Shown: positions 25,869 to 34,265 of the stretch, in pieces
Numbering within the stretch: position 1 is the stretch's first letter
Layout: each line of letters opens with the position of its first letter
Source of the DNA: Epilithonimonas zeae
GTDB lineage: Bacteria; Bacteroidota; Bacteroidia; Flavobacteriales; Weeksellaceae
NCBI RefSeq assembly: GCF_023278365.1
Contig: NZ_CP075338.1
Coordinates: forward strand, 3,720,001-3,784,000
Length of the DNA stretch: 64,000 nt
Direction: 5' to 3'
Notes under the pieces: generated by a model
The model's input: the letters and a program-made list of their open reading frames with translations, nothing else
The model's database searches: none
What the model was told of the DNA's origin: nothing
Made by a program: the position numbers and the translations under genes

Positions 25869-27119
25869 CTAAGATTTCGGAACGTAAGTATAAACGTTGT
25901 AAGGGATAATTTTTTCTGCTGTTTTTTTAGCAATCAAACTTCCTAAAAGAATCGGGAAGAATAATTCGTAACCGTTGGGAACCAAACAGCAAGTGAGAAT
26001 CAAGGCGGTGAAAGGTGCGTAAATAGCTGCTGATAGAGTAGCAGCAATACCAATCAGAACGAAATTAATATAAATCAAAGAGGTTCCAAAAAAGTTGTTG
26101 CAAACAATTGCAAATGCCAAACCCAAATAAGCACCCGCCACAATGCTTGGTGCAAAAACACCACCGTCTCCGCCTGCTCCCAGTGTTAATGATGAAGCTA
26201 ATGGTTTCAACAATACCAAAGCTAAAATTAAAAGTACAGAATAACTTTGGGGATGAGAAATCAATTCATTCAACGAATGATAACTGTCGCCGTAAAGGAA
26301 AGGAAAAAGGCAAATCAAAATCCCAACTGATAGAGTACCAAGATTCACTTTTATAAAATTGTTATGGATTCCGGAGAAAAAATCTTTCATTTTAATTACT
26401 AATAAGGTAAAATAAACTGAGAGAGTGCCACACAATAAACTTAGAATTATCATAAAAGGAACAGCCATCCAGTTCCAATGCGTTACCGGAAAATTAATCA
26501 ACGGTTTTGAAGGAAAAAAGTAAAGAAACATCCAAGAAATTAAAGCTGCAGAAACACAACTGATGAATAAGGTTTTATTGATTTTTCTCGCAATTACTTC
26601 CAAAGCGAAAAGGCAACCAACCAAAGGATTCCCAAAAAGGACAGCCACTCCGGCAACTACTCCGGCACAAATCAATTCCAATTTGTAAACATTAGCAGCA
26701 AACTGTTTCTCGTAAACCGAATTCCCAACTGTAGCTGTCGCAACCACTGTAGAAACCTCAATCCCTGTAGAACCTCCGAAAATAACCGTCAAAAATCCAT
26801 TGAAATAATGGGACGGAATCTTGAAAAAAGGCAAATGGTCTTTTCTCTGATCCACAGTTTTATAAATCTCTGTAATACCTTTATTCTTTCGATTTTTGAA
26901 AAGATATTTCCTCAAAAAGTAAATCGCAGTTATCCCAATCGTTGGCAAAATGATGAATAAAAAAGCATTGTTCTTTTCTACAAATTCAAATAAATGTTCC
27001 TGACAAAACTCTGTAATTTTTTTGAGTGTCAGTCCTAAAATGGATGCGATAATCCCGATGAATAATGATGAAATAATTAATTTGAAATAATTGTGCGCTT
27101 GTACTTTCTGTCTTTTCAT
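25869..27119 (-). CDS. ClC-family chloride channel or transporter
   Basis: The 416-residue protein has the ClC fold with about 10-12 membrane helices. The second filter motif is GGSTGIEVSTVV, which keeps the gating Glu at the position of E. coli GREGP. The third motif is GGDGGVFAPSIVAGAYLG, matching GGIFAP-type filters. The first motif (GSGIP in E. coli) is replaced by KGITEIY, so anion preference may differ from chloride. It has no CBS domains. Family membership is certain; channel versus Cl-/H+ exchange cannot be decided, though the gating Glu favours exchange. Confidence 0.93.
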   Translation of the reverse strand: MKRQKVQAHNYFKLIISSLFIGIIASILGLTLKKITEFCQEHLFEFVEKNNAFLFIILPTIGITAIYFLRKYLFKNRKNKGITEIYKTVDQRKDHLPFFKIPSHYFNGFLTVIFGGSTGIEVSTVVATATVGNSVYEKQFAANVYKLELICAGVVAGVAVLFGNPLVGCLFALEVIARKINKTLFISCVSAALISWMFLYFFPSKPLINFPVTHWNWMAVPFMIILSLLCGTLSVYFTLLVIKMKDFFSGIHNNFIKVNLGTLSVGILICLFPFLYGDSYHSLNELISHPQSYSVLLILALVLLKPLASSLTLGAGGDGGVFAPSIVAGAYLGLAFAIVCNNFFGTSLIYINFVLIGIAATLSAAIYAPFTALILTCCLVPNGYELFFPILLGSLIAKKTAEKIIPYNVYTYVPKS

Positions 27120-27265
27120 TTTTCCTATCTCTTAGAGATCACAAATTTACGTCAAAATTATTTGTTAGTCTTTTTATGGGATGAGATTAATTTCTAAGCT
27201 ATTTTTAAGTAAAAATTAATAAAATTCTCTGTATCAATTCTCTAAATGTTTCTTAATTTTGTCAA

Positions 27266-27589
27266 ATGGAATTGAGTATTGGAGAAATGCTGATGATTGC
27301 TCTGGCAATTGTTGTTTTGTTCGGACCAGATAAATTACCCGAGATTGCCAGAGGTCTTGGCGAAGGCGTCCGTAAAATGCGCGGTGCGGTAGATGATATC
27401 AAAACCGAGATTATGAAGGAGGCAGATAACCCTGTTTCCGAAATCAAAAAAGAAATCGAGAAAGTGAAGCAGTCTGCACAGGAATTCAACCCTTTGGGAG
27501 ATAAGAAATTAGAATCTTTTGCTCAGCAGGAAACACCTAAAGTAGATCTTTCCGAAGACGATTCTCACGAAGGTCCCGTAAGCCGATAA
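27266..27589 (+). CDS. tatA: TatA/TatE family twin-arginine translocase subunit
   Basis: The 107-residue protein has the full TatA pattern: a short N-terminus with the conserved Glu (MELSIGE), one membrane helix (about 8-20), the hinge FGPDKLPEIARGLG and an amphipathic helix, followed by a charged tail. TatA forms the pore ring that moves folded proteins with twin-arginine signals. A TAATTTTG box at 27254-27261 is only 4 nt from the start, too near to act as the -7 element of this mRNA. The stop codon is 3 nt before the PAP2 gene, so the two are co-transcribed. No tatC gene is in the window. Confidence 0.93.
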   Translation: MELSIGEMLMIALAIVVLFGPDKLPEIARGLGEGVRKMRGAVDDIKTEIMKEADNPVSEIKKEIEKVKQSAQEFNPLGDKKLESFAQQETPKVDLSEDDSHEGPVSR

Positions 27590-27592
27590 TCT

Positions 27593-28162
27593 ATGGACGA
27601 ACTGATTTCTCTTGACCAACAATTACTTGTATTTCTCAATGGATTGGGAAGTTCCACATTTGACCCGTTTTGGCTTTTGGTTACAGGAAAATGGTTTTGG
27701 ATACCGTTTTATGTGATTTTACTTTACCTTGTTTACAAAGCAGTTCCGCGCAAGAAATTGATTTTCGTATTGATTTTTATCGCTATTGGCGTTACTATTT
27801 CCGATCAATTGGCGAGTGTTTTCAAACACGGCGTCGAAAGATTACGACCTTGTCAAGATCCTATAGTTTTGGAAAAAATGAGGTTCGTGATTTGTGGTGG
27901 GAAATATGGTTTCTATTCTGCGCACGCATCCAGTGTGTTTTTCCTGTTTAGCTTTCTGTCTATTTTGATTGGCAAACAGTATAAATATCTGACCGTTATT
28001 TTACTGTTTTGGGCGATTTTGGTTTCTTACAGCAGGATTTACGTTGGTGTACATTACCCGATGGATGTAGCTTTTGGTGCGGTAGTCGGCTTTTTGCTCG
28101 GCGGTTTTTTAGCGAATCTTACGAAGAAGGTTATTAATAAGAAATTAGAAATTAGAAATTAG
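27593..28162 (+). CDS. PAP2-family membrane phosphatase
   Basis: The 189-residue protein has five or six membrane helices and the three PAP2 motifs: KHGVERLRP (K-x6-RP), YSAHAS in place of PSGH, and SRIYVGVHYPMDV (SR-x5-H-x3-D). These residues form the active site of lipid phosphatases such as undecaprenyl-diphosphate phosphatase. It lies 3 nt after tatA. The last codons (KLEIRN) and the stop fall inside a tandem GAAATTA array (28141-28168), so the C-terminal tail is made of repeat sequence and could vary between strains. Confidence 0.93.
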   Translation: MDELISLDQQLLVFLNGLGSSTFDPFWLLVTGKWFWIPFYVILLYLVYKAVPRKKLIFVLIFIAIGVTISDQLASVFKHGVERLRPCQDPIVLEKMRFVICGGKYGFYSAHASSVFFLFSFLSILIGKQYKYLTVILLFWAILVSYSRIYVGVHYPMDVAFGAVVGFLLGGFLANLTKKVINKKLEIRN

Positions 28163-28168
28163 AAATTA
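28141..28168 (+). repeat. tandem heptamer array GAAATTA x4
   Basis: Four perfect copies of GAAATTA begin inside the PAP2 coding end and continue 6 nt past its stop codon. Confidence 0.9.
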
Positions 28169-28175
28169 ATTTTGC

Positions 28176-28238
28176 TAACATCTAACATCTAACATCTAAC
28201 ATCTAACATCTAACATCTAACATCTCTAACCTCTAATC
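28176..28238 (+). repeat. tandem heptamer array TAACATC x7 plus degenerate units
   Basis: Seven perfect copies of TAACATC run from 28176 to 28224. Two degenerate copies (TCTAACC, TCTAATC) continue to 28238 and cover the rlmH stop codon. This is the most regular of the heptamer arrays in the window. Confidence 0.92.
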
Positions 28239-28706
28239 ATTATGATAAGGTTTCCCTTGCAAAATCGTAGCTGCGCGATAAATCTGCTCCACAAAAAATA
28301 AGCGAATCATCTGATGTGTAAAAGTCATTTTGGATAACGAGATTTTCTCATTAGAACGCTGATAGATTTCCTCTGAAAAACCATAAGCACCGCCAATCAG
28401 GATATTCACTTTTTTCACGGAACTTCCCATCCAGAAATCAATCTTTTCAGAAAATTCCCGACTTGTGAATTGTTTCCCTTTTTCGTCCAGAAGAATGACC
28501 AAATCAGAAGAATCAATTTGGTTTTGGAACAATTTGGCTTCTTCTTTTTTCAGTTGATCAGGACTCAAGTTTTTAGCATTCTTCACATCCGGAATTTCCA
28601 CTAATTCGAAGTTCCAATGTTTCGGGATTCTGGGCAGATAATATTTGATAAGAGACACAATTTCTTTATCATCCGTTTTCCCGATGCAGAGTAAATTAAT
28701 ACGCAT
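28233..28706 (-). CDS. rlmH: 23S rRNA pseudouridine1915 N3-methyltransferase
   Basis: The 157-residue protein is a full-length SPOUT methyltransferase of the RlmH type: the start MRINLLCIGKTDDKEI, VILLDEKGKQFTSREFSEKI, the SAM knot LIGGAYGFSEEIYQRS, and the C-terminus IYRAATILQGKPYHND, whose terminal Tyr-His is typical. It methylates pseudouridine 1915 in helix 69 of 23S rRNA. A minus-strand -7 box (TATCTTTG, 28724-28731) gives a very short leader. Its stop codon lies within the TAACATC array. Confidence 0.97.
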   Translation of the reverse strand: MRINLLCIGKTDDKEIVSLIKYYLPRIPKHWNFELVEIPDVKNAKNLSPDQLKKEEAKLFQNQIDSSDLVILLDEKGKQFTSREFSEKIDFWMGSSVKKVNILIGGAYGFSEEIYQRSNEKISLSKMTFTHQMIRLFFVEQIYRAATILQGKPYHND

Positions 28707-28710
28707 TTAG

Positions 28711-28731
28711 TATATTTGTGGTGCAAAGATA
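28711..28731. promoter_or_regulatory. divergent promoter pair for rlmH and the BrkB-like gene
   Basis: The plus strand has TATATTTG at 28711-28718 (for the gene at 28737). The minus strand has TATCTTTG at 28724-28731 (for rlmH, start 28706). The two -7 boxes are 5 nt apart within a 30-nt gap, so both promoters overlap. Confidence 0.55.
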
Positions 28732-28736
28732 AATGA

Positions 28737-29660
28737 ATGGTTAAAAAATTACAGCGTTTTTTCCTCAAAATCAAGAACTTTTTCGATGGGATTCATATTC
28801 CGGTTTTAGGGATTTCTCTTTGGAAAATGTTGACAATTTACACAGATGCGATTTTCAAAAACCCTTTGGGAAGACAAGCTGCCAGCATTTCGTGGAATTT
28901 TTTCCTCAGTCTTTTCCCAATGATTCTCTTTTTTTTGTCTGTGCTGCCATTTATGCCACATTACGACAAGCTTCAGTTTTATATTTTTGAGGTTTTGATG
29001 CCACGGGTTTTCCCTTCTCATATGCAGAGTGATGTGACAGGTTACATTCAGGAGAACATCATCCCGAATATGAAATCCATTAGTAATTTGACGATTTTAT
29101 TGTCTTTCGTTTTTGCTACGAACGGCTGTTTTACCTTGATTGGAGGATTCAATAGAAATACAGAATTGCAACGAGGTTTTGTAAAAGAATATGCTTTGGC
29201 GATGTTGGTTACGATTTGTTTTTTGACATTAGTCTGTCTTTCAATTTTCGGAATCTATTACAGCGAGGTTGTTCTGAAGCTTTATACACCTACTTATGAT
29301 ATTGGTTGGTTTACTAAAAACTTAACCAAGATTATAGGATTTATATCTTTTCCATTATTTTATTTTATTCTGCTCACACTCTTTTATTGGGTTGGATGTC
29401 TTAAAATTACAAGATTAAGAGAAGCTGTTCCTGGTGCTATTTTAACGACGATTCTTTTCGTATTATTGACTTATTTCTTCGCCATTTATGTATCGAATAT
29501 TGCAAGATATAACGTCCTTTACGGTTCCATTGGTTCCATTATTTTGGTAATGGTTTGGGTGAATGTCAACGTGTTTCTTGTCTTGATGGGCAATGAGCTT
29601 AATCTAGCTATCAAAAAAGTTAAATTAGAAAAATTGGTTCGGGAAGAAATGTATTTGTAA
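28737..29660 (+). CDS. YihY/BrkB-family membrane protein
   Basis: The 307-residue protein has about six membrane helices and the family pattern: NPLGRQAASISWNFFLSLFPMILFFLSV near the start, VFATNGCFTLIGGFNR, and the C-terminal GSIGSIILVMVWVNVNVFLVLMGNELN. The older names ribonuclease BN and serum-resistance BrkB are not supported as functions; envelope or lipid transport has been proposed for relatives. It is divergent from rlmH with overlapping promoters. Confidence 0.92.
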   Translation: MVKKLQRFFLKIKNFFDGIHIPVLGISLWKMLTIYTDAIFKNPLGRQAASISWNFFLSLFPMILFFLSVLPFMPHYDKLQFYIFEVLMPRVFPSHMQSDVTGYIQENIIPNMKSISNLTILLSFVFATNGCFTLIGGFNRNTELQRGFVKEYALAMLVTICFLTLVCLSIFGIYYSEVVLKLYTPTYDIGWFTKNLTKIIGFISFPLFYFILLTLFYWVGCLKITRLREAVPGAILTTILFVLLTYFFAIYVSNIARYNVLYGSIGSIILVMVWVNVNVFLVLMGNELNLAIKKVKLEKLVREEMYL

Positions 29661-29730
29661 TCAGTTTATTGAATTGGATATTTAATTATATTTACAATAA
29701 GTAATTTACCAACACCAAAATACATAAACA

Positions 29731-29841
29731 ATGGCAAAAGGTCAAGACGCTAAAAAAGCCGTAAAAAAAGAACCGCAGAAAACGGCAAAAGAAAAGAAGG
29801 AAGCTAAAAGAGAAAAGAAAAATGCTTCTAAAAAAGATTGA
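29731..29841 (+). CDS. 36-residue lysine-rich basic protein
   Basis: A short frame encodes 36 residues starting MAKGQDAKKAVKKEPQK, with 14 lysines and no aromatic residues. It has a clean ATG, a stop codon and its own intrinsic terminator 8 nt later, which supports it as a real expressed gene. The composition suggests nucleic-acid or ribosome binding, but no function is known to me. I believe similar tiny proteins occur in related genomes. Confidence 0.65.
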   Translation: MAKGQDAKKAVKKEPQKTAKEKKEAKREKKNASKKD

Positions 29842-29848
29842 AAACTAC

Positions 29849-29880
29849 AATCTCTCAATTAATCATTGAGAGATTTTTTT
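29849..29880 (+). terminator. intrinsic terminator after the 36-residue gene
   Basis: AATCTCTCAA pairs with TTGAGAGATT around a 7-nt loop and is followed by seven Ts. The T run overlaps the last codons of nhaA on the other strand. Confidence 0.92.
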
Positions 29881-31026
29881 ATTGAGTTTCAATATAAAAT
29901 ATCCCGTAATTCCAGACAAAACCGAAGCAATTAAAATACTGATTTTGGAAATATCCTGAATTTCGATTTCACTTGGGAATGCTAAAAGCGAGACAAAAAT
30001 CGACATTGTAAAACCTATTCCGGCCAAAAATCCAACACCAATCATTTCTTTCCAGGCAGAAAAAGCAGGAAGTTCTGCCCATTTTAATTTGATAGCTATA
30101 AAGGAAAATAAATTAATTCCTAAAACCTTTCCGATAAACAATCCTCCAATAATTCCCAAACTCAAAGGATTGATGAAACCTTCAAATATTTCTTTCTGAA
30201 AAGTAATATTTGTGTTAGCCAAAGCAAACAATGGCATTATAACAAAACTTACAGGAATGTGAAGCTTTTGTTCCAATTTCTCTAATGGAGAAATCTCAGT
30301 TTCAGAAAGATTAGTCGGAATTGTAAATGCCAGGATAACACCTGCAATTGTTGCGTGAATCCCGGAATGGTGCATAAAGTACCAAAGAAATAACCCCGGA
30401 ATGATGTAAAAGAAAAGTCTATTCACTCCACTTTTATTTAGAATAATCAGTAAGGCAGTAATGCCACCGCAAATTCCCAATGAAATCCAATCAATAGAAT
30501 CTGTGTAAAATAAAGCAATTACGATAATTGCTCCCAAATCATCTACAATCGCCAATGCACTCAGAAAAATTTTCAGAGAATTGGGAACGCTTTTTCCAAG
30601 CAGAGAAATGATGGCTAAAGAAAACGCAATGTCTGTCGCCATCGGGATTGCCCAACCATTTTTGTAATCTGTATTATGATTAAAACCAAAATAAATAATT
30701 GCCGGAATCAACATTCCGCCAAGTGCAGCGAAAATGGGAAGACTTGCTTTTTTGATGTCAGATAATTCGCCTTCCAGCAACTCTCTTTTGATTTCCAAAC
30801 CAACCAAAAGAAAGAAAATAGCCATCAAGCCATCATTAACCCAAACAGAAACCGAATAATCCAAATGAAATAATTCTGTTCCGATTTTACTGTCCAAAAC
30901 ATTCTGAAAATCTGCTGATAATGAACTATTAGCAATCAACAAAGAAATCAATACAAAAATAATCAGGACGATTCCCGAACTTTTGCTGTTGTGAAAAAAC
31001 TGTTGAAAATATTTGGTTAAAATCAT
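29863..31026 (-). CDS. nhaA: Na+/H+ antiporter NhaA
   Basis: The 387-residue protein is a full-length NhaA with about 12 membrane helices. The ion-binding aspartate pair is present in LAIVDDLGAIIVIALFY, and the family motifs ATDIAFSLAIISLLGK and GIGFTMSIFVSLLAF are clear. It exports Na+ in exchange for protons and supports pH and salt balance. The start codon directly abuts the stop codon of the relA/spoT gene (1-nt overlap), so the two are translationally coupled. Confidence 0.96.
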   Translation of the reverse strand: MILTKYFQQFFHNSKSSGIVLIIFVLISLLIANSSLSADFQNVLDSKIGTELFHLDYSVSVWVNDGLMAIFFLLVGLEIKRELLEGELSDIKKASLPIFAALGGMLIPAIIYFGFNHNTDYKNGWAIPMATDIAFSLAIISLLGKSVPNSLKIFLSALAIVDDLGAIIVIALFYTDSIDWISLGICGGITALLIILNKSGVNRLFFYIIPGLFLWYFMHHSGIHATIAGVILAFTIPTNLSETEISPLEKLEQKLHIPVSFVIMPLFALANTNITFQKEIFEGFINPLSLGIIGGLFIGKVLGINLFSFIAIKLKWAELPAFSAWKEMIGVGFLAGIGFTMSIFVSLLAFPSEIEIQDISKISILIASVLSGITGYFILKLNKKISQ

Positions 31027-33230
31027 TAAACACGCTTCACTTTAGAGACACCTTTGATGCCTTTCAGTTGTTTGAAAGTCTCTTCCAATTGGCTTTTGTT
31101 CTTCACTTCCAGATTGATGTTTCCGGTAAAAATGCCGTCGTTGGACGAGATGCTCAAACTCTTCATATCCATATTCATCGAACCACTAATAACCGCTGTG
31201 ATATCGTTGATCATTCCCATTCTGTCCAAACCTTCGATTTCGATTTTAATTCTGTTTTTGAAGCTTTCTGCATTCACCCATTTCGCTTGGAGAACACGAT
31301 AATCGTAGTTGGCCCTCAGGTTAATGGCGTTTGGACAGTTTTCGCTGTGTACTTTGATTCCGTCTGAAATAGTAATGAATCCGAAAATCTTATCCCCAGG
31401 AATCACCGTACAACATTTGGCGAAAGAATAATTCAGTTTTTCTTCATCTTTCCCGAAGACAATCATATCCAGATTAGAATCAACTTTCTCTACAAATTGT
31501 TCTTTGTTGGAAGTCTTTCTGAAACGTTGGAATAGATTGCTTAGAATACTTTTTCCATCAGCATATTTCTTGATGTCGCCAATATCAAAAGTCCCATTTT
31601 GGAAGCCTAGGAATAAATCCTGAGACGTTTTAAGATTCAGATGTTTCTGTAAGCCGTTGATTTCTTCGTCATTGAAATTCAGTTTTGCGTGACGCATTTT
31701 TCTTTGAAGAATCTCTTTTCCTTCAGCCGTATGTTGATTTTTTTCAGAATTAAGAATGTTCTTAATCTTCGATTTGGCTTTAGAGGTTACAACAAATTCC
31801 AGCCAGTCTGCTTTCGGCTTTTGGTTTTGAGAAGAAAGAATATCTATCTGATCGCCGTTTTGAAGAACATAACTGATTGGAACTAATTTTCCATTGATCT
31901 TCGCACCAAGACATTTTGTTCCCAAATCCGAGTGCACAGAAAATGCGAAATCCAAAGCTGTTGCGCCAGTGGGAAGAATCTTAATTTCTCCTTTTGGCGT
32001 GAAAACGAAAACTTCTTTAGAATAGAGATTTAATTTAATATTATCAAGAAGCTCTGATGTAGAAAGATTTTGCTGTTGTTCCAAAACATCACGAATCTCA
32101 GAAACCCAATTTTCGAATCGTTGGTCATCTGTGTTTTTTCTGTAACCTTCTTTGTATTTGTAATGCGCAGCAACTCCTTTTTCAGCGATTTCGTTCATTC
32201 TTTCCGAACGGATTTGAACTTCGATCCATTTCTTATCCGGACCCATTACCGTAAGATGGAGACTTTCATAACCTGTTGATCTCGGTTGTGAAATCCAGTC
32301 ACGCATTCGCGAAGGATTACTTTGGTAAAGGTCTGTTACGATAGAGTAGATTTTCCAAGCCAGAAATTTCTCATTTCTAGGATCGGATTTATAAATAATT
32401 CTGATGGCATAATTATCATAAACTTCCTCAAAAGTCACATTCTGCTTCTGCATTTTACGATAAATGGAGCTTATTGCTTTTGCGCGCCCTTTTATCGTGA
32501 AATTCAGGTTTTCTTCTTTCAGTTGTTCAGAAACTTCTTTGGTGAACTCTTCTACATATTTTTCACGGCCTTCCTTTGCCGTTTCCAATTTGGCAAGAAT
32601 CTCATTGTAAACGTCTGGATTATTGTATTTTAAAGACAAGTCTTCCAACTCAGATTTGATGGAATAAAGCCCAAATCTGTGAGCCAAAGGCGCATAAATA
32701 TAAGACGTTTCTGCAGCAATTTTTTTCTGTTTGATAGGATGCATACTTTCCAGCGTTCTCATATTGTGCAATCTATCTGCAATTTTGATGAGAATCACAC
32801 GGAAATCTTCCGAAAGTGTCAATAATAATTTTCTGTAATTTTCTGATTGAACCGAGATATTCTGCTGATTCATTACAGAAATCTTAGTCAAACCATTTAC
32901 GATGTCCGCAATAGTTTCTCCGAAGATTTTTTTCAAATCTTCATAAGTATATTCTGAATCCTCAATCACATCGTGAAGCAATGCACAGGCGATACTGGTT
33001 GCTCCTAAACCAACTTCATTAGCAACAATTTTCGCCACTTCTATCGGATGATAGATGTAAGGCTCACCTGTTTTTCTCCGCTGATCTTTGTGCGCATCCA
33101 AAGCGAGATCAAATGCTTTCCTGATAAGCTTGTTGTTTTCCTCATCCAACGTTCTGTAGGTGTTGGAAATGAGGTCTTTATATCGAGCAAGGATTTCCTT
33201 GTTTTCTTTCTCTAAGTCGTAGTTCATCAT
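31026..33230 (-). CDS. bifunctional (p)ppGpp synthetase/hydrolase (RelA/SpoT family)
   Basis: The 734-residue protein has the long RSH layout: an HD hydrolase domain (about 45-200, with LLHDVIEDSEYTYEDL and IADRLHNMRTL), the synthetase domain (about 240-360, NYAIRIIYKSDP, GYESLHLTVMGP), a TGS domain (about 405-465, VFTPKGEIKILPTGATALDF), and a C-terminal ACT domain (about 655-734). The intact HD motif and synthetase loop suggest both activities, as expected for the single long RSH of many Bacteroidota. It sets growth and starvation responses. It is upstream of nhaA in one operon. Confidence 0.95.
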   Translation of the reverse strand: MMNYDLEKENKEILARYKDLISNTYRTLDEENNKLIRKAFDLALDAHKDQRRKTGEPYIYHPIEVAKIVANEVGLGATSIACALLHDVIEDSEYTYEDLKKIFGETIADIVNGLTKISVMNQQNISVQSENYRKLLLTLSEDFRVILIKIADRLHNMRTLESMHPIKQKKIAAETSYIYAPLAHRFGLYSIKSELEDLSLKYNNPDVYNEILAKLETAKEGREKYVEEFTKEVSEQLKEENLNFTIKGRAKAISSIYRKMQKQNVTFEEVYDNYAIRIIYKSDPRNEKFLAWKIYSIVTDLYQSNPSRMRDWISQPRSTGYESLHLTVMGPDKKWIEVQIRSERMNEIAEKGVAAHYKYKEGYRKNTDDQRFENWVSEIRDVLEQQQNLSTSELLDNIKLNLYSKEVFVFTPKGEIKILPTGATALDFAFSVHSDLGTKCLGAKINGKLVPISYVLQNGDQIDILSSQNQKPKADWLEFVVTSKAKSKIKNILNSEKNQHTAEGKEILQRKMRHAKLNFNDEEINGLQKHLNLKTSQDLFLGFQNGTFDIGDIKKYADGKSILSNLFQRFRKTSNKEQFVEKVDSNLDMIVFGKDEEKLNYSFAKCCTVIPGDKIFGFITISDGIKVHSENCPNAINLRANYDYRVLQAKWVNAESFKNRIKIEIEGLDRMGMINDITAVISGSMNMDMKSLSISSNDGIFTGNINLEVKNKSQLEETFKQLKGIKGVSKVKRV

Positions 33231-33315
33231 ACAATGTTAACTATAACGAATATAAGAAAATTAATACAAATTATCAAGTTATCTTTGCTGTGGTTTTTTA
33301 TAAAAGGTTGATTTT

Positions 33316-33738
33316 ATGAAGGAAAAATATCAACAGATATTTATAACATTTTACAGATATTTGATTCCGTTTTATACTGTTTTTTTACTGTATCTGATGT
33401 TTTTCGGATTTGGAAGAAGTCAATATGACATTAATATTGTAAGATTGTTGCCAATGGTTTCGACCTTTAATTTTGTCAAAGAAACTATTATATGGAAAAC
33501 GATTATCATCAATGTTTTTGGAAATATTTTGATGTTTGTTCCGTTTGGTTTTCTCGGAACTGTTTTTCCAAAACTTAATAATTTCCGACTATTAATTTTA
33601 GATTTCCTCTTTGTGATTATTCTTATAGAAAGTCTTCAATACTTCACAAGATTAGGTGTTTTTGATATTGATGATGTGATTCTCAATACAGTTGGTGTTG
33701 CAATCGGTTTTTGGATATATCAGTTGTTTTACAAATAA
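33316..33738 (+). CDS. VanZ-like membrane protein
   Basis: The 140-residue protein has four membrane helices and the VanZ pattern: IINVFGNILMFVPFGFLG in the middle and IILIESLQYFTRLGVFDIDDVILNTVG toward the end. VanZ gives low teicoplanin resistance in enterococci, but most relatives have no known role and here there is no vancomycin cluster. It is divergent from relA/spoT. Confidence 0.88.
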   Translation: MKEKYQQIFITFYRYLIPFYTVFLLYLMFFGFGRSQYDINIVRLLPMVSTFNFVKETIIWKTIIINVFGNILMFVPFGFLGTVFPKLNNFRLLILDFLFVIILIESLQYFTRLGVFDIDDVILNTVGVAIGFWIYQLFYK

Positions 33739-33748
33739 TTTAATTCTC

Positions 33749-33813
33749 GCTGATTTTTTTTGATTTAACTGATTATAAAATTAAATCTGCTTTGTCTGAA
33801 AAATCTGCAGGAA
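33749..33813. repeat. imperfect inverted repeat (CGCTGATTTTT ... AAAAATCTGCAG)
   Basis: CTGATT-rich and AATCTGC-rich arms face each other in the gap between convergent VanZ and GNAT genes. The arms match only partly. It may act as a weak two-way terminator or be a worn copy of a dispersed repeat. Confidence 0.4.
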
Positions 33814-33831
33814 AACTTATTAGCACAAAAC

Positions 33832-34263
33832 TTATTGGTAAGGATTTTTAGTATGAACTTCCATCCATCTCGCTGGTTCTTTGATGTTATTCCAGCCAAA
33901 TTTTTTATAAAGTTCGTGCGCATCGGCAGTTAAAAGCATCCACCTTCTCAAGCCTTGTAATTCCGGATGAGTCATAATGTTTTCCATTAATAATTTTGAC
34001 AAACCCAACCCACGAAATTCATCCAAAATAAACACATCGCCCAAATAAGCAATCGTGGTAAAATCTGTAATCACTTTTGCAAATCCGACTTGTTTATCAT
34101 TATAAAAAACACCAAAACAAAAAGAATTGGCAACAGATTTTTCAACAATCTCTTTGGGAATGCCTTTTGCCCAATAGGATTCTTCGGATAAATATTGGTG
34201 AATGGTTTCTATGTCCATTTTGGATTTATCAGTAGAAATATAGAAGTCTTGTTGGTTGTACAT
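33832..34263 (-). CDS. GNAT-family N-acetyltransferase
   Basis: The 143-residue protein is a single GNAT domain. The acetyl-CoA pyrophosphate loop is visible as DEFRGLGLSKLLME, following the beta-strand FGVFYNDKQVGFAKVITD, and the C-terminal ELYKKFGWNNI matches the usual LYxxxGF ending. The acceptor substrate is unknown. It lies 2 nt after proC, so it is in the same operon. Confidence 0.92.
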   Translation of the reverse strand: MYNQQDFYISTDKSKMDIETIHQYLSEESYWAKGIPKEIVEKSVANSFCFGVFYNDKQVGFAKVITDFTTIAYLGDVFILDEFRGLGLSKLLMENIMTHPELQGLRRWMLLTADAHELYKKFGWNNIKEPARWMEVHTKNPYQ

Positions 34264-34265
34264 TG

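Noticed and set aside
25869-27119. Frameshift or decay in the ClC gene because GSGIP is missing
   Set aside because: The frame is intact and full length with the gating Glu and third motif; the first motif is replaced, not broken.
27254-27261. TAATTTTG as the promoter of tatA
   Set aside because: It is 4 nt from the start codon, so transcription would begin inside the gene.
28176-28224. CRISPR-like array at TAACATC repeats
   Set aside because: Units are 7 bases without spacers and there are no cas genes; it is a simple tandem repeat.
33316-33738. Vancomycin/teicoplanin-resistance determinant (vanZ)
   Set aside because: No van genes are nearby, and VanZ-like proteins are widespread without this role.
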